Assembly (NCBI RefSeq): GCF_018446385.1
Contig: NC_055987.1
Coordinates: forward strand, 34,297,202-34,361,201
DNA: 64,000 nucleotides
Direction: 5' to 3'
Source of the DNA: Zingiber officinale
Taxonomy: Eukaryota; Streptophyta; Magnoliopsida; Zingiberales; Zingiberaceae
Shown: piece by piece, positions 22,322-34,436 of the stretch
Layout of the letters: every line of letters starts with the position of its first letter
Numbering within the stretch: the stretch's first letter is position 1
Translations under genes and position numbers: made by a program
The notes under the pieces: generated by a model
Told to the model about the DNA's origin: nothing
Databases searched by the model: none
The model's input: only the letters and a program-made list of their open reading frames with translations

Positions 22322-22880
22322 CAAATTACAAGTTAAATTTGTTCCTAATAATTTTTAAATTAATTATTTTAGCTGTAAGAGCTATAATGTTTCATATATT
22401 TTATTTTCTCATAATTTTTAATAATTTATAAATTTTTGGTCCTCTTTACACTAATTATTAGGATATATTTAGATAGTACACTGACTATTAGGATATATTA
22501 AGAAAGTAGTGTGGTGGATGACTAAGCATCATGAGTGTGGTTCAAATATCGTGGTTGTACAATATACTCTGTGAGAGTTTTGATTGCATGAGTCAACATC
22601 ATGGTGGTTTAAATATCGTGGTTGTATGATATACTCTATGAGAGTTTTGAACTCTTGTAGCATGAGTCTCTCTCATCTTTTACCAATACACTGTATCCCA
22701 AGGGAAGAGAAGAGGGTTTACGGAGCGTAGAACGCTCGAAACAAAGGAGGATGTGAAGAGAGGGAAGGTTCAACGTTTGAGGGGTGATTAATTTCATAGT
22801 GTTTAGTCCCACATTGCTTATGCATGGTGAGCTTCCTACAAAGTACATTATAAATTGATTCAGGGTTGCATTATAATAAA

Positions 22881-22977
22881 ACATACACTTGTGTGAATTA
22901 TTCATTCAACTTTTATTAAAGAATATTGTGTGCTTGTCACTAAAAAATAGCATACATTAATTTTTGAAGAGCCCTAA
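22881..22977 (+). pseudogene. U5-like copy 2 (type S, degenerate)
   Basis: USE 22806 and TATAAA 22849 are kept and the 3' box survives at 22978, but loop I is changed (CAACTTTTATT), part of the 5' stem is missing and the 3' hairpin is lost: the Sm-like site runs directly into GAAGAGCCCTAAC. Confidence 0.7.
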
Positions 22978-23477
22978 CAAATTGCAAGTTAAATTGGTTC
23001 CTAACAATTTTTAAATTAATTATTTTAGTTGTAACAGTTATAATGTTTCATATATTTAATTTCATCTCATATTTGTATTTTTTTAATAAATTAGATATTT
23101 TTGGTCCTATAATTATTTGCATATATTTTGAAAGTGCACCGACTATTAGGATATATTTTGAAAGTATAGATGAAGAGTGGTGGACAACTAAGCATCATGA
23201 GTGTGGTTCAAATATCGTGGTTGTATGATATACCCTGTGAGAGTATTGATTGCATGAGTCAACATCATGGGTGGCTCAAATATCATGGTGGTATCCCAAG
23301 GGAAGAGAAGAGGGTTTACAGAGCCTCGCTCAGGTAAAAAAGGAGGATGCAAAGAGAGGAAAGGTTCGACATTTGAAGGGTGATTAATTTGGCTTAACAT
23401 TTAGTCCCACATAGCTCGTGCTTGGTGAGTTTCCTACTTGGACATTATAAATTGGTTCAGGGTTGCTTCATAATAAA

Positions 23478-23604
23478 ATATGCAGTTGTGTGATAGGAAC
23501 AAAGCGATTTATTCTTTCACCTTTTACTAAAGAATATTGTGTGCTTGTCACTAAAAACAACATATATTAATTTTTGAAAGAGCTCCTTTTACAATGGTGC
23601 CCTA
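23478..23604 (+). ncRNA. U5-like copy 3 (type L)
   Basis: USE variant GTCCCACATAG 23404; TATAAA 23446. Loop CACCTTTTACT, one base off. Lower stem GTTGT/ACAAC. Sm AATTTTTGA; the hairpin arm is weakened. 3' box CAAATTATAAGTTAAA from 23606. Confidence 0.6.
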
Positions 23605-24105
23605 ACAAATTATAAGTTAAATTTTTTCCTAACAATTTTTAAATTAATTATTTTAGTTGTAAGAGTTATAATATTTTATATATTTAATTTTATCGCATAT
23701 TTTTTTTATTTTACATTAATTATTAGGGTACAAATGGAGTCTAGTGGACGACTCAACATCATGAGTGTGGTTCAAATATTGTGGTTGTATGATATACTTT
23801 GAAAGAGTTTTGATTACATGAGTCAGCATCATGGGTGGTTCAAATATCGTGAGTGTATGATATACTTAGTGAGAGCTTCGAACTCTTGTTATACGAGTCT
23901 GTCTAATCTTTTACCATTACATTGTATCACAAGGGAAGAGAAGAGGGTTTACAGCGCTAGGGTAAGGAAGGAGGATGCGAAGAGAGTGAATGTCTGGCAT
24001 TTGAGGGGTGATTAATTTGGCTAGTGTTTAGTCCCACATTGCTTGTGCTTGGTGAGCTTCCTGCAGAAGACATTATAAATTGGTTCAAGGTTGATTGATA
24101 ATAAA

Positions 24106-24233
24106 ACATGCAGCTGTGTGATAGGCACAAAGCGAATTATTCTTTCGCCTTTTACTAAAGAATACTGTGTGCTTGTCACTAAATATAGCATATATTATTT
24201 TTGAAAGGGCTTTTTTTAACAAAGGATCCCTAA
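24106..24233 (+). ncRNA. U5-like copy 4 (type M)
   Basis: USE 24031, TATAAA 24074, exact loop CGCCTTTTACT in the 7 bp stem. Lower stem GCTGT/ATAGC with one G-U pair. Sm site ATTTTTGA; 3' hairpin slightly mismatched; 3' box CAAATACAAGTTAAA. Confidence 0.7.
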
Positions 24234-24778
24234 CAAATACAAGTTAAATTTGTTCCTAACAATTTTTAAATTAATTATTTTAGTTGTAAGACTATAATGT
24301 TTCATACATTTAATTTTCTAATAATTTAGAAATTTTTGGTTTTCTTTACATTGATTATTAGGATATATTTAGATAGTACACTAACTATTAGGATATATTT
24401 AGAAAGTAGTGTGGTGGATGACTAAGCATCATGAGTGTGGTTCAAATATCGTGGTTGTACAATATACTCTGTGAGAGTTTTGATTGAACGAGTCAACATC
24501 ATGGTGGTTTGAATATCGTGGTTGTATGATATACTCTGAGAGTTTTGAACTCTTGTTGTATGAGTCTATCTCATCTTTTGTCATTACACTGTATCCCAAG
24601 GGAAGAGAAGAGGCTTTACGGAGCGTAGTACGCAGGAAACGAAGGAGGATGCGAAGAGAGGGAAGGTTCAGCATTTTGGGGTGATTAATTTGGCTACTGT
24701 TTAGTCCCACATTGCTTGTGCAAGGTGAGCTTCCTACAGAGGACATTATAAATTGGTTCAAGGTTGCATAATAATAAA

Positions 24779-24892
24779 ACATGTAACTATGTGATAAGCA
24801 CAAAGTAAATTATTTTTTAACCTTTTTTTTAAAGAATACCATGTACTTTTCACTAAAAAAACAAAATACATTAATTTTTGATGAGCCCTAAC
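24779..24892 (+). pseudogene. U5-like copy 5 (type S, degenerate)
   Basis: USE 24704 and TATAAA 24747 are kept. The loop is eroded to a T-run and the 3' hairpin is absent. Confidence 0.7.
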
Positions 24893-25399
24893 AAATTTCA
24901 AGTTAAATTTGTTCCTAACAATTTTTAAATTAATTATTTTAGTTGTAAGAGTTATAATGTTTCATATATTTTATTTTATCTCATATTTTTATTTTTTTAA
25001 TAAATTAGATATCTTTGGTTCTATAGAAGTTTACACTAATTATTTGCATATATTTGGAAAGTACACCGACTATTAGGATATATTTTGAAAGTACAGATGA
25101 AGCGTGGTGGACAACTAAGCATCATGAGTGTGGTTCAAATATCATGGTTGTACGATATACTCTGTGAGAGTATTGATTGCATGAGTCAACATCATGGGTG
25201 GTTCAAATATTGTGGTGGTATCCCAATGGAAGAGAAGAGGATTTATGGAGCCTCGCTCAAGGAAGGAGGATGCGAAGAGAGGGAAGGTTCGACGTTTGAG
25301 GGGTGATTAATTTGGCTAGCATTTAGTCCCACATTGCTCGTGCTTGGTGAGTTTCATACTTGGACATTATAAATTGGTTCAGGGTTGCTTTATAATAAA

Positions 25400-25527
25400 A
25401 CATGCAGTTGTGTGATAGGAACAAAGCGAATTATTCTTTCGCCTTTTACTAAAGAATACCGTGTGCTTGTCACTAAAAACAACATACATTAATTTTTGAA
25501 AGAGCTCCTTTTACAAAGGAGCCCTAA
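25400..25527 (+). ncRNA. U5-like copy 6 (type L), well preserved
   Basis: USE GTCCCACATTG 25326; TATAAA 25368; exact loop and 7 bp stem. Lower stem GTTGT/ACAAC pairs fully. Sm AATTTTTGA; 3' hairpin GCTCC...GGAGC; 3' box CAAGTTATAAGTTAAA. One of the best candidates for a functional gene. A solo LTR lies about 60 bp past its 3' end. Confidence 0.75.
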
Positions 25528-25585
25528 CAAGTTATAAGTTAAATTTTTTCCTAACAATTTTTAAATTAATTATTTTAGTTGTAAA

Positions 25586-26661
25586 TGTAAGACCGTTGGG
25601 CCGGGTAGAAGGGGGTTGAATAGCCCTGAAAAAAAATAAAATCGACCCTTCTCGACTTTTCAAACCAACATTTGAAGAATAATAAAATAAACAGAAAATA
25701 AAAATTGAGACACCAGATTTGACATGGTTACAACCGGAGAGGTTGTTAATCCAAGGAAGATGATCGCACTACTATCTCCTTCAGGCGGAGAAGCCTCTTT
25801 TACAGCAGTGTAGGCACAGAAAGAGAAAAGCTAATCTAAACAGTGGAAGCGCACAAGTGTTGTTACAATTTCTGAATTGATTGAAAAGCTTCTGGACCAA
25901 GGCTATATTTATAGCCTTGGTCGGGGCGCCTGGAATGGTTCTGGGCGCCTTGGGGGGGATAAAACTTTATCCCCCAATGTTCAGATTGAGATTGATTCGA
26001 TCTGGTCAAAATTAACGGTCCGAGCGCCCGGAAGGGTTCCGGGAGTCCCGGGCTGGTCCGGGCGCCTGGACTATTCCGGGCGCCTGGACTATTCCGGGCG
26101 CCCAGGACTATTCCGGGAGCCCTGGACCCCCCAAGTCAACAGATATTGACTTTTCTCCATCGGGACCTTTGCTCCGGTTCGGTCCACCTCGGTCCGGGTC
26201 TTTTGCTCCGGATCCGCTCACTTGGGTGATTTCTGCCATCCGGAAAAGGGCTCACCCGAACCCAACTTCAGGTCTTCTCGAGCAGGCTTCCCTCCGGCTT
26301 CTTGTCCCTCAGAACCGCCGCGTGTTTCCTTCTCGTCCACCAGCGTACTCATCCGCAGTCTTCGTCTCACGGTCTCACCCTGTGCCGACCTTCTCTCTAG
26401 CTGCGTCTCTTGCTCCTAGAGCAATCTTCCTCTCCGACTTTCGTCCCTCGGAACGACCGCACGCTTCCTTCTCGTCCGCCGGTGTACTCTTCCACAGCAC
26501 CTCGTCCCTCGGATGCACCGCGTGCCGTCCTTCTCGCTAGCTACGTCTTCCACTCGAGTACCTGTGCTCCTAAGCTCCTGCACACATAGACACAAGGTTA
26601 GAAACACACAGGACCTAACATAACTTGTTGATCACACCAAAAAAACCTTGGGGTTCCAACA
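25586..26661 (-). mobile_element. copia-type solo LTR inside the U5-like array
   Basis: 1076 bp. On the minus strand it begins TGTTGGAACCCCAAGG and ends GGTCTTACA; flanks are GTAAA (25581-25585) and GTAAG (26662-26666), an imperfect 5 bp duplication. No internal domain or second LTR is present, so it is a solo LTR. It shares its layout with the copia LTR at 314-1527: GGCGCC palindromes (about 25913-26125) followed on its own strand by TATAAATATA (25904-25913). Confidence 0.8.
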
Positions 26662-27118
26662 GTAAGAGCTATAATGTTTTATATATTTAATTTTATCTCA
26701 TATTTTTTTTATTATTTTACATTGATTATTAGGGTACAAATGGAGTGTGGTGTACGACTCAACATCATGAGTGCAGTTCAAATATTATGGTTATATGATA
26801 TACTTTGAAAGAGTTTTGATTACATGAGTCAGCATCATGGGTGGTTCAAATATCATGACTGTATGATATACTTAGTGAGAGTTTTGAACTCTTGTTATAC
26901 GAGACTGTCTAATCTTTTACCATTACATTGTATCGCAAGGGAAGAGAAGAGGGTTTACGGAGTCTAGAGCTGGGGTAAGGAAGGAGGATATGAAGAGAGT
27001 GAATGTTTGGCGATTGAGGGGTGATTAATTTGGTTAATGTTTAGTCCCACATTGCTTGTGCTTGGTGAGCTTCCTACAGAAGACATTATAAATTCGATCA
27101 AGGTTGCTTCATAATAAA

Positions 27119-27245
27119 ACATGTAGCTGTGTGATAGGCACAAAGCGAATTATTCTTTCGCCTTTTACTAAAGAATATCGTGTGCTTGTTACTAAAAATA
27201 GCATATATTAATTTTTAAAAGGGCTTTTTTACAAAGAAGCCCAAA
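27119..27245 (+). ncRNA. U5-like copy 7 (type M)
   Basis: USE 27044, TATAAA 27087, exact loop. Sm site weaker (AATTTTTAA). 3' hairpin GGGCTT/AAGCCC, 6 bp; 3' box CAAATTAGAAGTTAAA. Confidence 0.65.
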
Positions 27246-27801
27246 CAAATTAGAAGTTAAATTTGTTCCTAACAATTTTTAAATTAATTATTTTAGTTGT
27301 AAGAGGTATAATGATTCATATATTTAATTTTCTCATAATTTTTAAAAATTTAAAAAATTTTGGTCCTTTTTACATTGATTATTAGGATATATTTAGATAG
27401 TACACTGACTATTAGGATATATTTAGAAAGTAGTGTGGTGGATGACTAAGCATCATGAGTGTGGTTCAAATATTGTGGTTGTACAATATACTCTGTGAGA
27501 GTTTTGATTGCATGAGTCAACATCATGGTGGTTAAATATCGTGGTTGTATGATATACTCTATGAGAGTTTTGAACTCTTGTTGCATGTGTTTGTCTCATC
27601 TTTTACCATTACACTGTATCCCAACGGAAGAGGAGGGTTTATAGAGCCTAGCGTATAGGAAATGAAGGAGGATGCAAAGAGAGGGAAGGTTCAACGTTTG
27701 AGGGGTGATTAATATGGCTACTGTTTAGTCCCACATTGCTTGTGCATGGTGAGCTTCCTACAGAGGACATTATAAATTAGTTCAGGGTTGCATCATAATA
27801 A

Positions 27802-27929
27802 ATCATGCAGCTGTGTGATAAGCACAGAGCGAATTATTCTTTCGCCTTTTACTAAAGAATACCGTGTGCGTGTCACTAAAAACATCATATATTAATTTTT
27901 GAAAGGGCTTTTTTTACAAAGGTGCCCAA
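27802..27929 (+). ncRNA. U5-like copy 8 (type N)
   Basis: USE 27728, TATAAA 27771, exact loop. Lower stem GCTGT/ACATC has one mismatch. Sm AATTTTTGA; hairpin GGGC/GCCC; a 3' box with a 10 nt spacer. Confidence 0.65.
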
Positions 27930-28479
27930 ATAAATAAAAGTTAAATTTGTTCTTAACAATTTTTAAATTAATTATTTTAGTTGTAAGATCTTTAATATTT
28001 CATACATTTAATTTTCTAATAATTTAGAAATTTTTGGTCCTCTTTACATTGATTATTAGGATATATTTAGACAGTACACTGACTATTAGGATATATTTAG
28101 AAAGTAGTGTGGTGGATGACTAAGCATCATGAGTGTGGTTCAAATATCGTAGTTGTACAATATACTCTGTGAGAGTTTTTATTGCATGAGTCAAAATCAT
28201 TGTGGTTTAAATATAGTGGTTGTTTGATATACTCTATGAGAGTTTTGAACTCTTGTTTCATGAGTCTTTTTCATCTTTTTCCATTACACTGTATCCCAAG
28301 GGAAGAGAAGAGGGTTTACGGAGCCTAGCGAGTAGGAGACAAAGGACGATGCGAGGAGAGGCAAGGTTAAGCGTTTGAGGGGTGATTAATTTGGCTACTG
28401 TTTAGTCCCACATTGCTTGTGCATGGTGAGCTTCCTACAGAGGACATTATAAATTGGTTCAGGGTTTCATTATTATTAA

Positions 28480-28592
28480 ACATGTAGCTGTTTGATAAGC
28501 ACAATGTGAATTATTCTTTCACCTTTTTTTTTATAGAATATCGTGTACTTTTCACTAAAAACAGCATACATTAATTTTTGAAGAGCCCTGAC
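28480..28592 (+). pseudogene. U5-like copy 9 (type S, degenerate)
   Basis: USE 28405, TATAAA 28448. Loop replaced by a T-rich run; 3' hairpin absent. Nearly identical to copy 14. Confidence 0.7.
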
Positions 28593-29062
28593 AAATTGCA
28601 AGTTAAATTTGTTCCTAACAATTTTTAAATTAATTATTTTAATTGTAACAGTTATAATGTTTCATATATTTAATTTTATCACATATATTTATTTTTTAAT
28701 AAATTAGATATTTTTGGTCCTATAGAAGTTTGCACTAATTATTTGCATATATTTGGAAAGTACACCGACTATTAGGATATATTTTGAAACTACAGATGAA
28801 GTGTGTTGGACAACTAAGCATCATGAGTGTACTGATTGCATGAGTCAACATCATGGGTGGTTCAAATATCGTGGTGGTATCCCATGGGAAGAGAAGAGGG
28901 TTTACGGAGCCTCACTCAGGTAAGGAAGCAGGATGCGAAGAGAGGGAAAGTTCGACGTTTAAGGGGTGATTAATTTTGCTAGCATTTAGTCACACATTGC
29001 TCGTGCTTGGTGAGTTTCCTACTTGGACATTATAAATTGCTTCCGGGTTGCTTCATAATAAA

Positions 29063-29190
29063 ATATGCAGTTGTGTGATAGGAACAAAGCGATTTATTCT
29101 TTCGCCTTTTACTAAAGAATATCGTGTGCTTGTCACTAAAAACAACATATATTAATTTTTGAAAGAGCTCCTTTTACAAAGGGGCCCTAA
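29063..29190 (+). ncRNA. U5-like copy 10 (type L)
   Basis: USE variant GTCACACATTG 28989 (shared only with copy 15), TATAAA 29031, exact loop, lower stem GTTGT/ACAAC. Hairpin present; the 3' box core is changed (AACTTAAA). Confidence 0.62.
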
Positions 29191-29698
29191 CAAATTGTAA
29201 CTTAAATTTTTTCCTAACAATTTTTAAATTAATTATTTTAGTTGTAAGAGCTATAATATTTTATATATTTAATTTTATCTCATATTTTTTTTTATTTTAC
29301 ATTGATTATTAGGGTACAGGTGGAGTCTGGTGGACGACTCAACATCATGAGTGTGGTTCAAATATTGTAGTTGTATGATATACTTTGAAAGAGTTTTGAT
29401 TGCATGAGTCAACATCATGGGTGGTTCAAATATCGTGGCTGTATGATATACTTAGTGAGAGTTTCGAACTCTTGTTATACGAGTCTGTCTAATCTTTTAC
29501 CATTACATTGTATCGCAAGGGAAGAGAAGAGGGTTTACAGCGTCTAGCGCAGGTGTAAGGAAGGAGGATGTGAAGAGAGTGAATGTTCTGCGTTTGAGGG
29601 GTGATTAATTTGGCTTGTGTTTAGTCCCACATTGCTTGTGCTTGGTGAGCTTCCTGCAGAAGACATTATAAATTGGTTCAAGGTTGATTGATAATAAA

Positions 29699-29826
29699 AC
29701 ATACAGCTGTGTGTTTGGCACAAAGCGAATTATTCTTTCGCCTTTTATTAAAGAATACCGTGTGCTTGCCACTAAAAATAGCATATATTAATTTTTGAAA
29801 GGGCTTTTTTTACAAAGGAGCCCAAA
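29699..29826 (+). ncRNA. U5-like copy 11 (type M)
   Basis: USE 29624, TATAAA 29667; loop CGCCTTTTATT, one base off. Sm AATTTTTGA; hairpin GGGC/GCCC; 3' box CAAATTAGAAGTTAAA. Confidence 0.62.
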
Positions 29827-30382
29827 CAAATTAGAAGTTAAATTTGTTCGTAACAATTTTTAAATTAATTATTTTAGTTGTAAGAGCTATAATATTTCAT
29901 ATATTTTATTTTCTCATAATTTTTAATAATTTAGAAATTTTTAGTCCCCTATACATTGATTATTTGGATATATTTTGATAGTACACTGATTATTAGGATA
30001 TATTTAGAAAGTAGTGTGGTGGATGACTAAGCATCTTGAGTGAGGTTCAAATATCGTGGTTGTACAATATACTCTGTGAGAGTTTTGATTGCATGAGTCA
30101 ACATCATGGTGGTTTAAATATCATGGTTGTATGATATTTGTGAGAGTTTTGAACTCTTGTTGCACGAGTTTGTCTCATCTTTACCATTACACTGTATCCC
30201 AAGGGAAGAGAAGAGGGCTTACAGAGCCTAGCACTTGGGAGATGAAGGAGGTTGCAAAGAGAGGGAAGGTTCTGCGTTTGAGGGGTGATTAATATGGCTA
30301 CTGTTTAGTCCCACATTGCTTGTGCATGGTGAGCTTCCTACAGAGGACATTATAAATAAGTTCAGGGTTGCATCATATTAAA

Positions 30383-30513
30383 ACATGCAGCTGTGTGATA
30401 AGCACAGAGTGAATTATTCTTTCACCTTTTTCTAAAGAATACCGTGTGTCTGTCACTAAAAACAACATATAATAATTTTTGAAAGGGCTTTTTTTTTTTA
30501 CAAAGGTGCCCTA
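30383..30513 (+). ncRNA. U5-like copy 12 (type N)
   Basis: USE 30308, TATAAA 30351; loop CACCTTTTTCT, two bases off, so probably decaying. Hairpin with a long T-loop; downstream AAATTACAAGTTAAA. Confidence 0.55.
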
Positions 30514-31060
30514 AGAAATTACAAGTTAAATTTGTTCTTAACAATTTTTAAATTAATTATTTTTGTTGTAAGAGCTATAATGTTTCATACATTTAATTTT
30601 CTAGTAATTTAGAAATTTTTGGTCCTCTTTACATTGATTATTAGGATATATTTAGATATTACACTGACTATTAGGATATATTTAGAAAGTAGTGTGGTGG
30701 ATGACTAAGCATCATGAGTGTGGTTCAAATATCATGGTTGTACAATATACTCTGTGAGAGTTTTGATTGCATGAGTCAACATCATGGTGGTTTAAATATC
30801 GTGGTTGTATGATATACTCTATGAGAGTTTTGAATCTTGTTGCATGTGTTTGTCTCATCTTTTACCATTACACTGTATCCCAAGGGAAGAGGTGGGTTTA
30901 TAGAGCCTAGTGTATAGGAAATGAAGGAGGATGCAAAGAGAGGGAAGGTTCAGCATTTGAGGGGTGATTATTATGGCTACTGTTTAGTCCCACATTGCTT
31001 GTGCATGGTGAGCTTCCTACAGAGGACATTATAAATTAGTTCAGGGTTGAATCATAATAA

Positions 31061-31189
31061 ATCATGCAGCTGTGTGATAAGCACAGAGCGAATTATTCTT
31101 TCGCCTTTTACTAAAGAATATCATGTGCTTGTCACTAAAAACATCATATATTAATTTTTGAAAGGGCTTTTTTTTACAAGGGGCCCTAA
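31061..31189 (+). ncRNA. U5-like copy 13 (type N), well preserved
   Basis: USE 30987, TATAAA 31030, exact loop and stem, Sm AATTTTTGA, hairpin GGGC...GCCC, 3' box CAAATTACAAGTTAAA. The lower stem has one mismatch, as in copy 8, its counterpart in the 3.26 kb duplication. Confidence 0.7.
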
Positions 31190-31739
31190 CAAATTACAAG
31201 TTAAATTTGTTCTTAACAATTTTTAAATTAATTTTTTTAGTTGTAAGATCTTTAATATTTCATACATTTAATTTTCTAATAATTTAGAAATTTTTGGTCC
31301 TCTTTACATTGATTATTAGGATATATTTAGACAGTACACTGACTATTAGGATATATTTAGAAAGTAGTGTGGTGGATGACTAAGCATCATGAGTGTGGTT
31401 CAAATATCGTGGTTGTACAATATACTCTGTGAGAGTTTTGATTGAATGAGTTAAAATCATTGTGGTTTAAATATAGTGGTTGTATGATATACTCTATGAG
31501 AGTTTTGAACTCTTGTTTCATGAGTCTGTCTCATCTTTTTCCATTACACTGTATCCCAATGGAAGAGAAGAGGGTTTATGGAGCCTAGCGCGTAGGAGAC
31601 GAAGGACGATGCGAGGAGAGGTAAGGTTCAGCATTTGAGGGGTGATTAATTTGGCTACTGTTTAGTCCCACATTGCTTGTGCATGATGAGCTTCCTACAG
31701 AGGACATTATAAATTGGTTCAGGGTTGCATTATTATTAA

Positions 31740-31852
31740 ACATGCAGCTGTTTGATAAGCACAATGTGAATTATTCTTTCGCCTTTTTTTTTATAGAATA
31801 TCGTGTACTTTTCACTAAAAACAGCATACATTAATTTTTGAAGAGCCCTGAC
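31740..31852 (+). pseudogene. U5-like copy 14 (type S, degenerate)
   Basis: USE 31665, TATAAA 31708. Loop eroded to a T-run; 3' hairpin absent. Counterpart of copy 9. Confidence 0.7.
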
Positions 31853-32322
31853 AAATTGCAAGTTAAATTTGTTCCAAACAATTTCTAAATTAATTATTTT
31901 AGTTGTAATAGTTATAATGTTTCATATATTTAATTTGATCTCATATATTTATTTTTTAATAAATTAGATATTTTTGGTCCTATAAAAGTTTACACTAATT
32001 ATTTGCATATATTTGGAAAGTACACCGACTATTAGGATATATTTTGAAACTACAGATGAAGTGTGTTGGACAACTAAGCATCATGAGTGTATTGATTGCA
32101 TGAGTCAACATCATGGGTGGTTCAAATATCGTGGTGGTATCCCATGGGAAGAGAAGAGGGTTTACGGAGCCTCACTCATGTAAGGAAGCAGGATGCGAAG
32201 AGAGGGAAAGTTCGACGTTTAAGGGGTGATTAATTTTGCTAGCATTTAGTCACACATTGCTCGTGCTTGGTGAGTTTCCTACTTGGACATTATAAATTGG
32301 TTCACGGTTGCTTCATAATAAA

Positions 32323-32450
32323 ATATGCAGTTGTGTGATAGGAACAAAGCGATTTATTCTTTCACCTTTTACTAAAGAATATCGTGTGCTTGTCACTAAA
32401 AACAACATATATTAATTTTTGAAAGAGCTCCTTTTACAAAGGGGCCCTAA
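32323..32450 (+). ncRNA. U5-like copy 15 (type L)
   Basis: USE variant GTCACACATTG 32249, TATAAA 32291; loop CACCTTTTACT. Lower stem GTTGT/ACAAC. Hairpin present; 3' box CAAATTATTAGTTAAA. Confidence 0.6.
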
Positions 32451-32955
32451 CAAATTATTAGTTAAATTTTTTCTAACAATTTTTAAATTAATTATTTTAG
32501 TTGTATGAGCTATAATATTTTATATATTTAATTTTATCTCATATTTTTTTATTTTACATTGATTATTAGGGTACAGATGGAGTCTGGTGGACGACTCAAC
32601 ATCATGAGTGTGGATCAAGTATTCTGGTTGTATGATATACTTTGAAAGAGTTTTGATTGCATGAGTCAACATCATGGGTGGTTCAAATATCGTGACTGTA
32701 TGATATACTTAGTGAGAGTTTCGAACTCTTGTTATACGAGTTTGTCTAATCGTTTACCTTTACATTGTATCGCAAGGGAAGAGAAGAGGGTTTAAAGTGT
32801 CTAGCGCAGGGGAAAGGAAGGAGGATGCTAAGAGAGTGAATGTTCGACATTTGAGGGGTGATTAATTTGGCTTGTGTTTAGTCCCACATTGCTTGTGCTT
32901 GGTGAGCTTCCTGCAGAAGACATTATAAATTGGTTCAAGGTTGATTGATAATAAA

Positions 32956-33083
32956 ACATGCAGCTATGTGATTGGCACAAAGCGAATTATTCTTTCGCCT
33001 TTTACTAAAGAATACCGTGTGCTTGCCACTTAAAATAGCATATATTAATTTTTGAAAGGGCTTTTTTTACAAAGGAGCCCAAA
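32956..33083 (+). ncRNA. U5-like copy 16 (type M), well preserved
   Basis: USE 32881, TATAAA 32924, exact loop and stem. Lower stem is GCTAT/ATAGC, fully Watson-Crick although both arms differ from the GCTGT/ACAGC of copies 1 and 20. Sm AATTTTTGA, hairpin GGGC/GCCC, 3' box CAAATTACAAGTTAAA. Confidence 0.75.
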
Positions 33084-33567
33084 CAAATTACAAGTTAAAT
33101 TTGTTCCTAACAATTTTTAAATTAATTATTTTAGTTGTAAGAGCTATAATATTTCATATATTTTATTTTCTCATAATTTTTAATAATTTAGAAATTTTTA
33201 GTCCTCTATACATTGATTATTAGGATATATTTTGATAGTACACCCACTGTTAGGATATATTTAGAAAGTAGTGTGGTGGATGACTAAGCATCATGAGCGA
33301 GGTTCAAATATCGTTGTTGTACAATTTACTCTGTGAGAGTTTTGATTGCATGAGTCAACATCCTGGTGGTTTAAATATCGTGGTTGTATGATATACTCTG
33401 TGAGAGTTTTGAACTCTTGTTGCACGAGTTTGTCTCATCTTTACCATTACACTGTATCCCTAGGGAAGAGAAGTGGGCTTACGTAGCCTAGCGCTTAGGA
33501 GATGAAGGAGGATGCAAAGAGAGGGAAGGTTCAACGTTTGAGGGGTGATTAATATGGCTACTGTTTA

Positions 33568-33616
33568 GTCCCACATTGCTTGTGCATGGTGAGCTTCCTA
33601 TAGAGGACATTATAAA
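33568..33616 (+). promoter_or_regulatory. snRNA-type promoter of copy 17 (representative)
   Basis: USE GTCCCACATTG (33568-33578) and TATAAA (33611-33616) with 32 bp between them, the spacing of plant Pol II snRNA genes. About 20 other units keep the same arrangement. Confidence 0.8.
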
Positions 33617-33642
33617 TAAGTTCAGAGTTGCATCATATTAAA

Positions 33643-33771
33643 ACATGCAGCTGTGTGATAACCACAGAGCGAATTATTCTTTCGCCTTTTACTAAAGAAT
33701 ACCGTGTGTTTGTCACTAAAAACAGCATATAATAATTTTTTGAAAGGGCTTTTTTTACAAAGGAGCCCTAA
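33643..33771 (+). ncRNA. U5-like copy 17 (type N), best preserved
   Basis: Exact loop CGCCTTTTACT in ATTCTTT/AAAGAAT; lower stem GCTGT/ACAGC fully paired; Sm AATTTTTTGA; hairpin GGGC...GCCC. With its full promoter and 3' box this copy has every element expected of a plant U5 gene. The reference for calling U5 is the 19 nt run TTTCGCCTTTTACTAAAGA, which matches the loop I region of plant U5. Confidence 0.78.
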
Positions 33772-33787
33772 CAAATTACAAGTTAAA
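33772..33787 (+). terminator. Plant snRNA 3' box of copy 17 (representative)
   Basis: CAAATTACAAGTTAAA fits the plant snRNA 3'-end formation signal CA(N3-10)AGTNNAA and lies directly after the predicted 3' hairpin. Confidence 0.7.
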
Positions 33788-34324
33788 TTTGTTCTTAACA
33801 ATTTTTAAATCAATTATTTTTGTTGTAAGAGCTATAATGTTTCATACATTTAATTTTCTAGTAATTTAGAAATTTTTGGTCCTCTTTACATTGATTATTA
33901 GGATATATTTAGATAGTACACAGACTCTTAAGAGATATTTAGATTGTAGTGTGGTGGATGACTAAGCATTATGAGTGTGGTTCAAATATCATGGTTGTAC
34001 AATATACTCTGTGAGAGTTTTGATTGCATGAGTCAAAATCATGGTGGTTTAAATATAGTGGTAGTGTGGTGATATACTCTATGAGAGTTTTGAACTCTTG
34101 TTGCATGAGTCTGTCTCATCTTTTACCATTACACTGTATCCCAAGGTAAGAGAAGAGGGTTTACGGAGCCTAGCGCATACGAAACAAAGGACAATGCGAG
34201 GAGAGGGAAGGTTCAGCATTTGAGGGGTGAGTAATTTTGCTACTGTTTAATGTCATATTGCTTGTGCATGGTGAGCTTCCTATAGAGGACATTATAAATT
34301 GGTTCAGGGTTGCATTTTAATAAA

Positions 34325-34436
34325 ACATGCAGTTGTGTGATAAGCACAAAGTGAATTATTCTTTCTCCTTTTTTTAAAGAATACCATGTACTTTTCACTA
34401 AATAACTGCATACATTAATTTTTGAAGTGCCCTAAC
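34325..34436 (+). pseudogene. U5-like copy 18 (type S, degenerate)
   Basis: USE lost (ATGTCATATTG near 34250), TATAAA 34293 kept; loop T-rich, hairpin absent. Confidence 0.68.

Noticed and set aside
22806-22855. Pol III (U6-type) promoter for the array units
   Set aside because: USE-TATA spacing is about 32 bp rather than about 24 bp, and T-rich runs inside the RNA would stop Pol III early.
26169-26540. 123-codon plus-strand frame in GC-rich sequence
   Set aside because: Falls inside the copia-type solo LTR, antisense to it, in low-complexity C/T-rich sequence.
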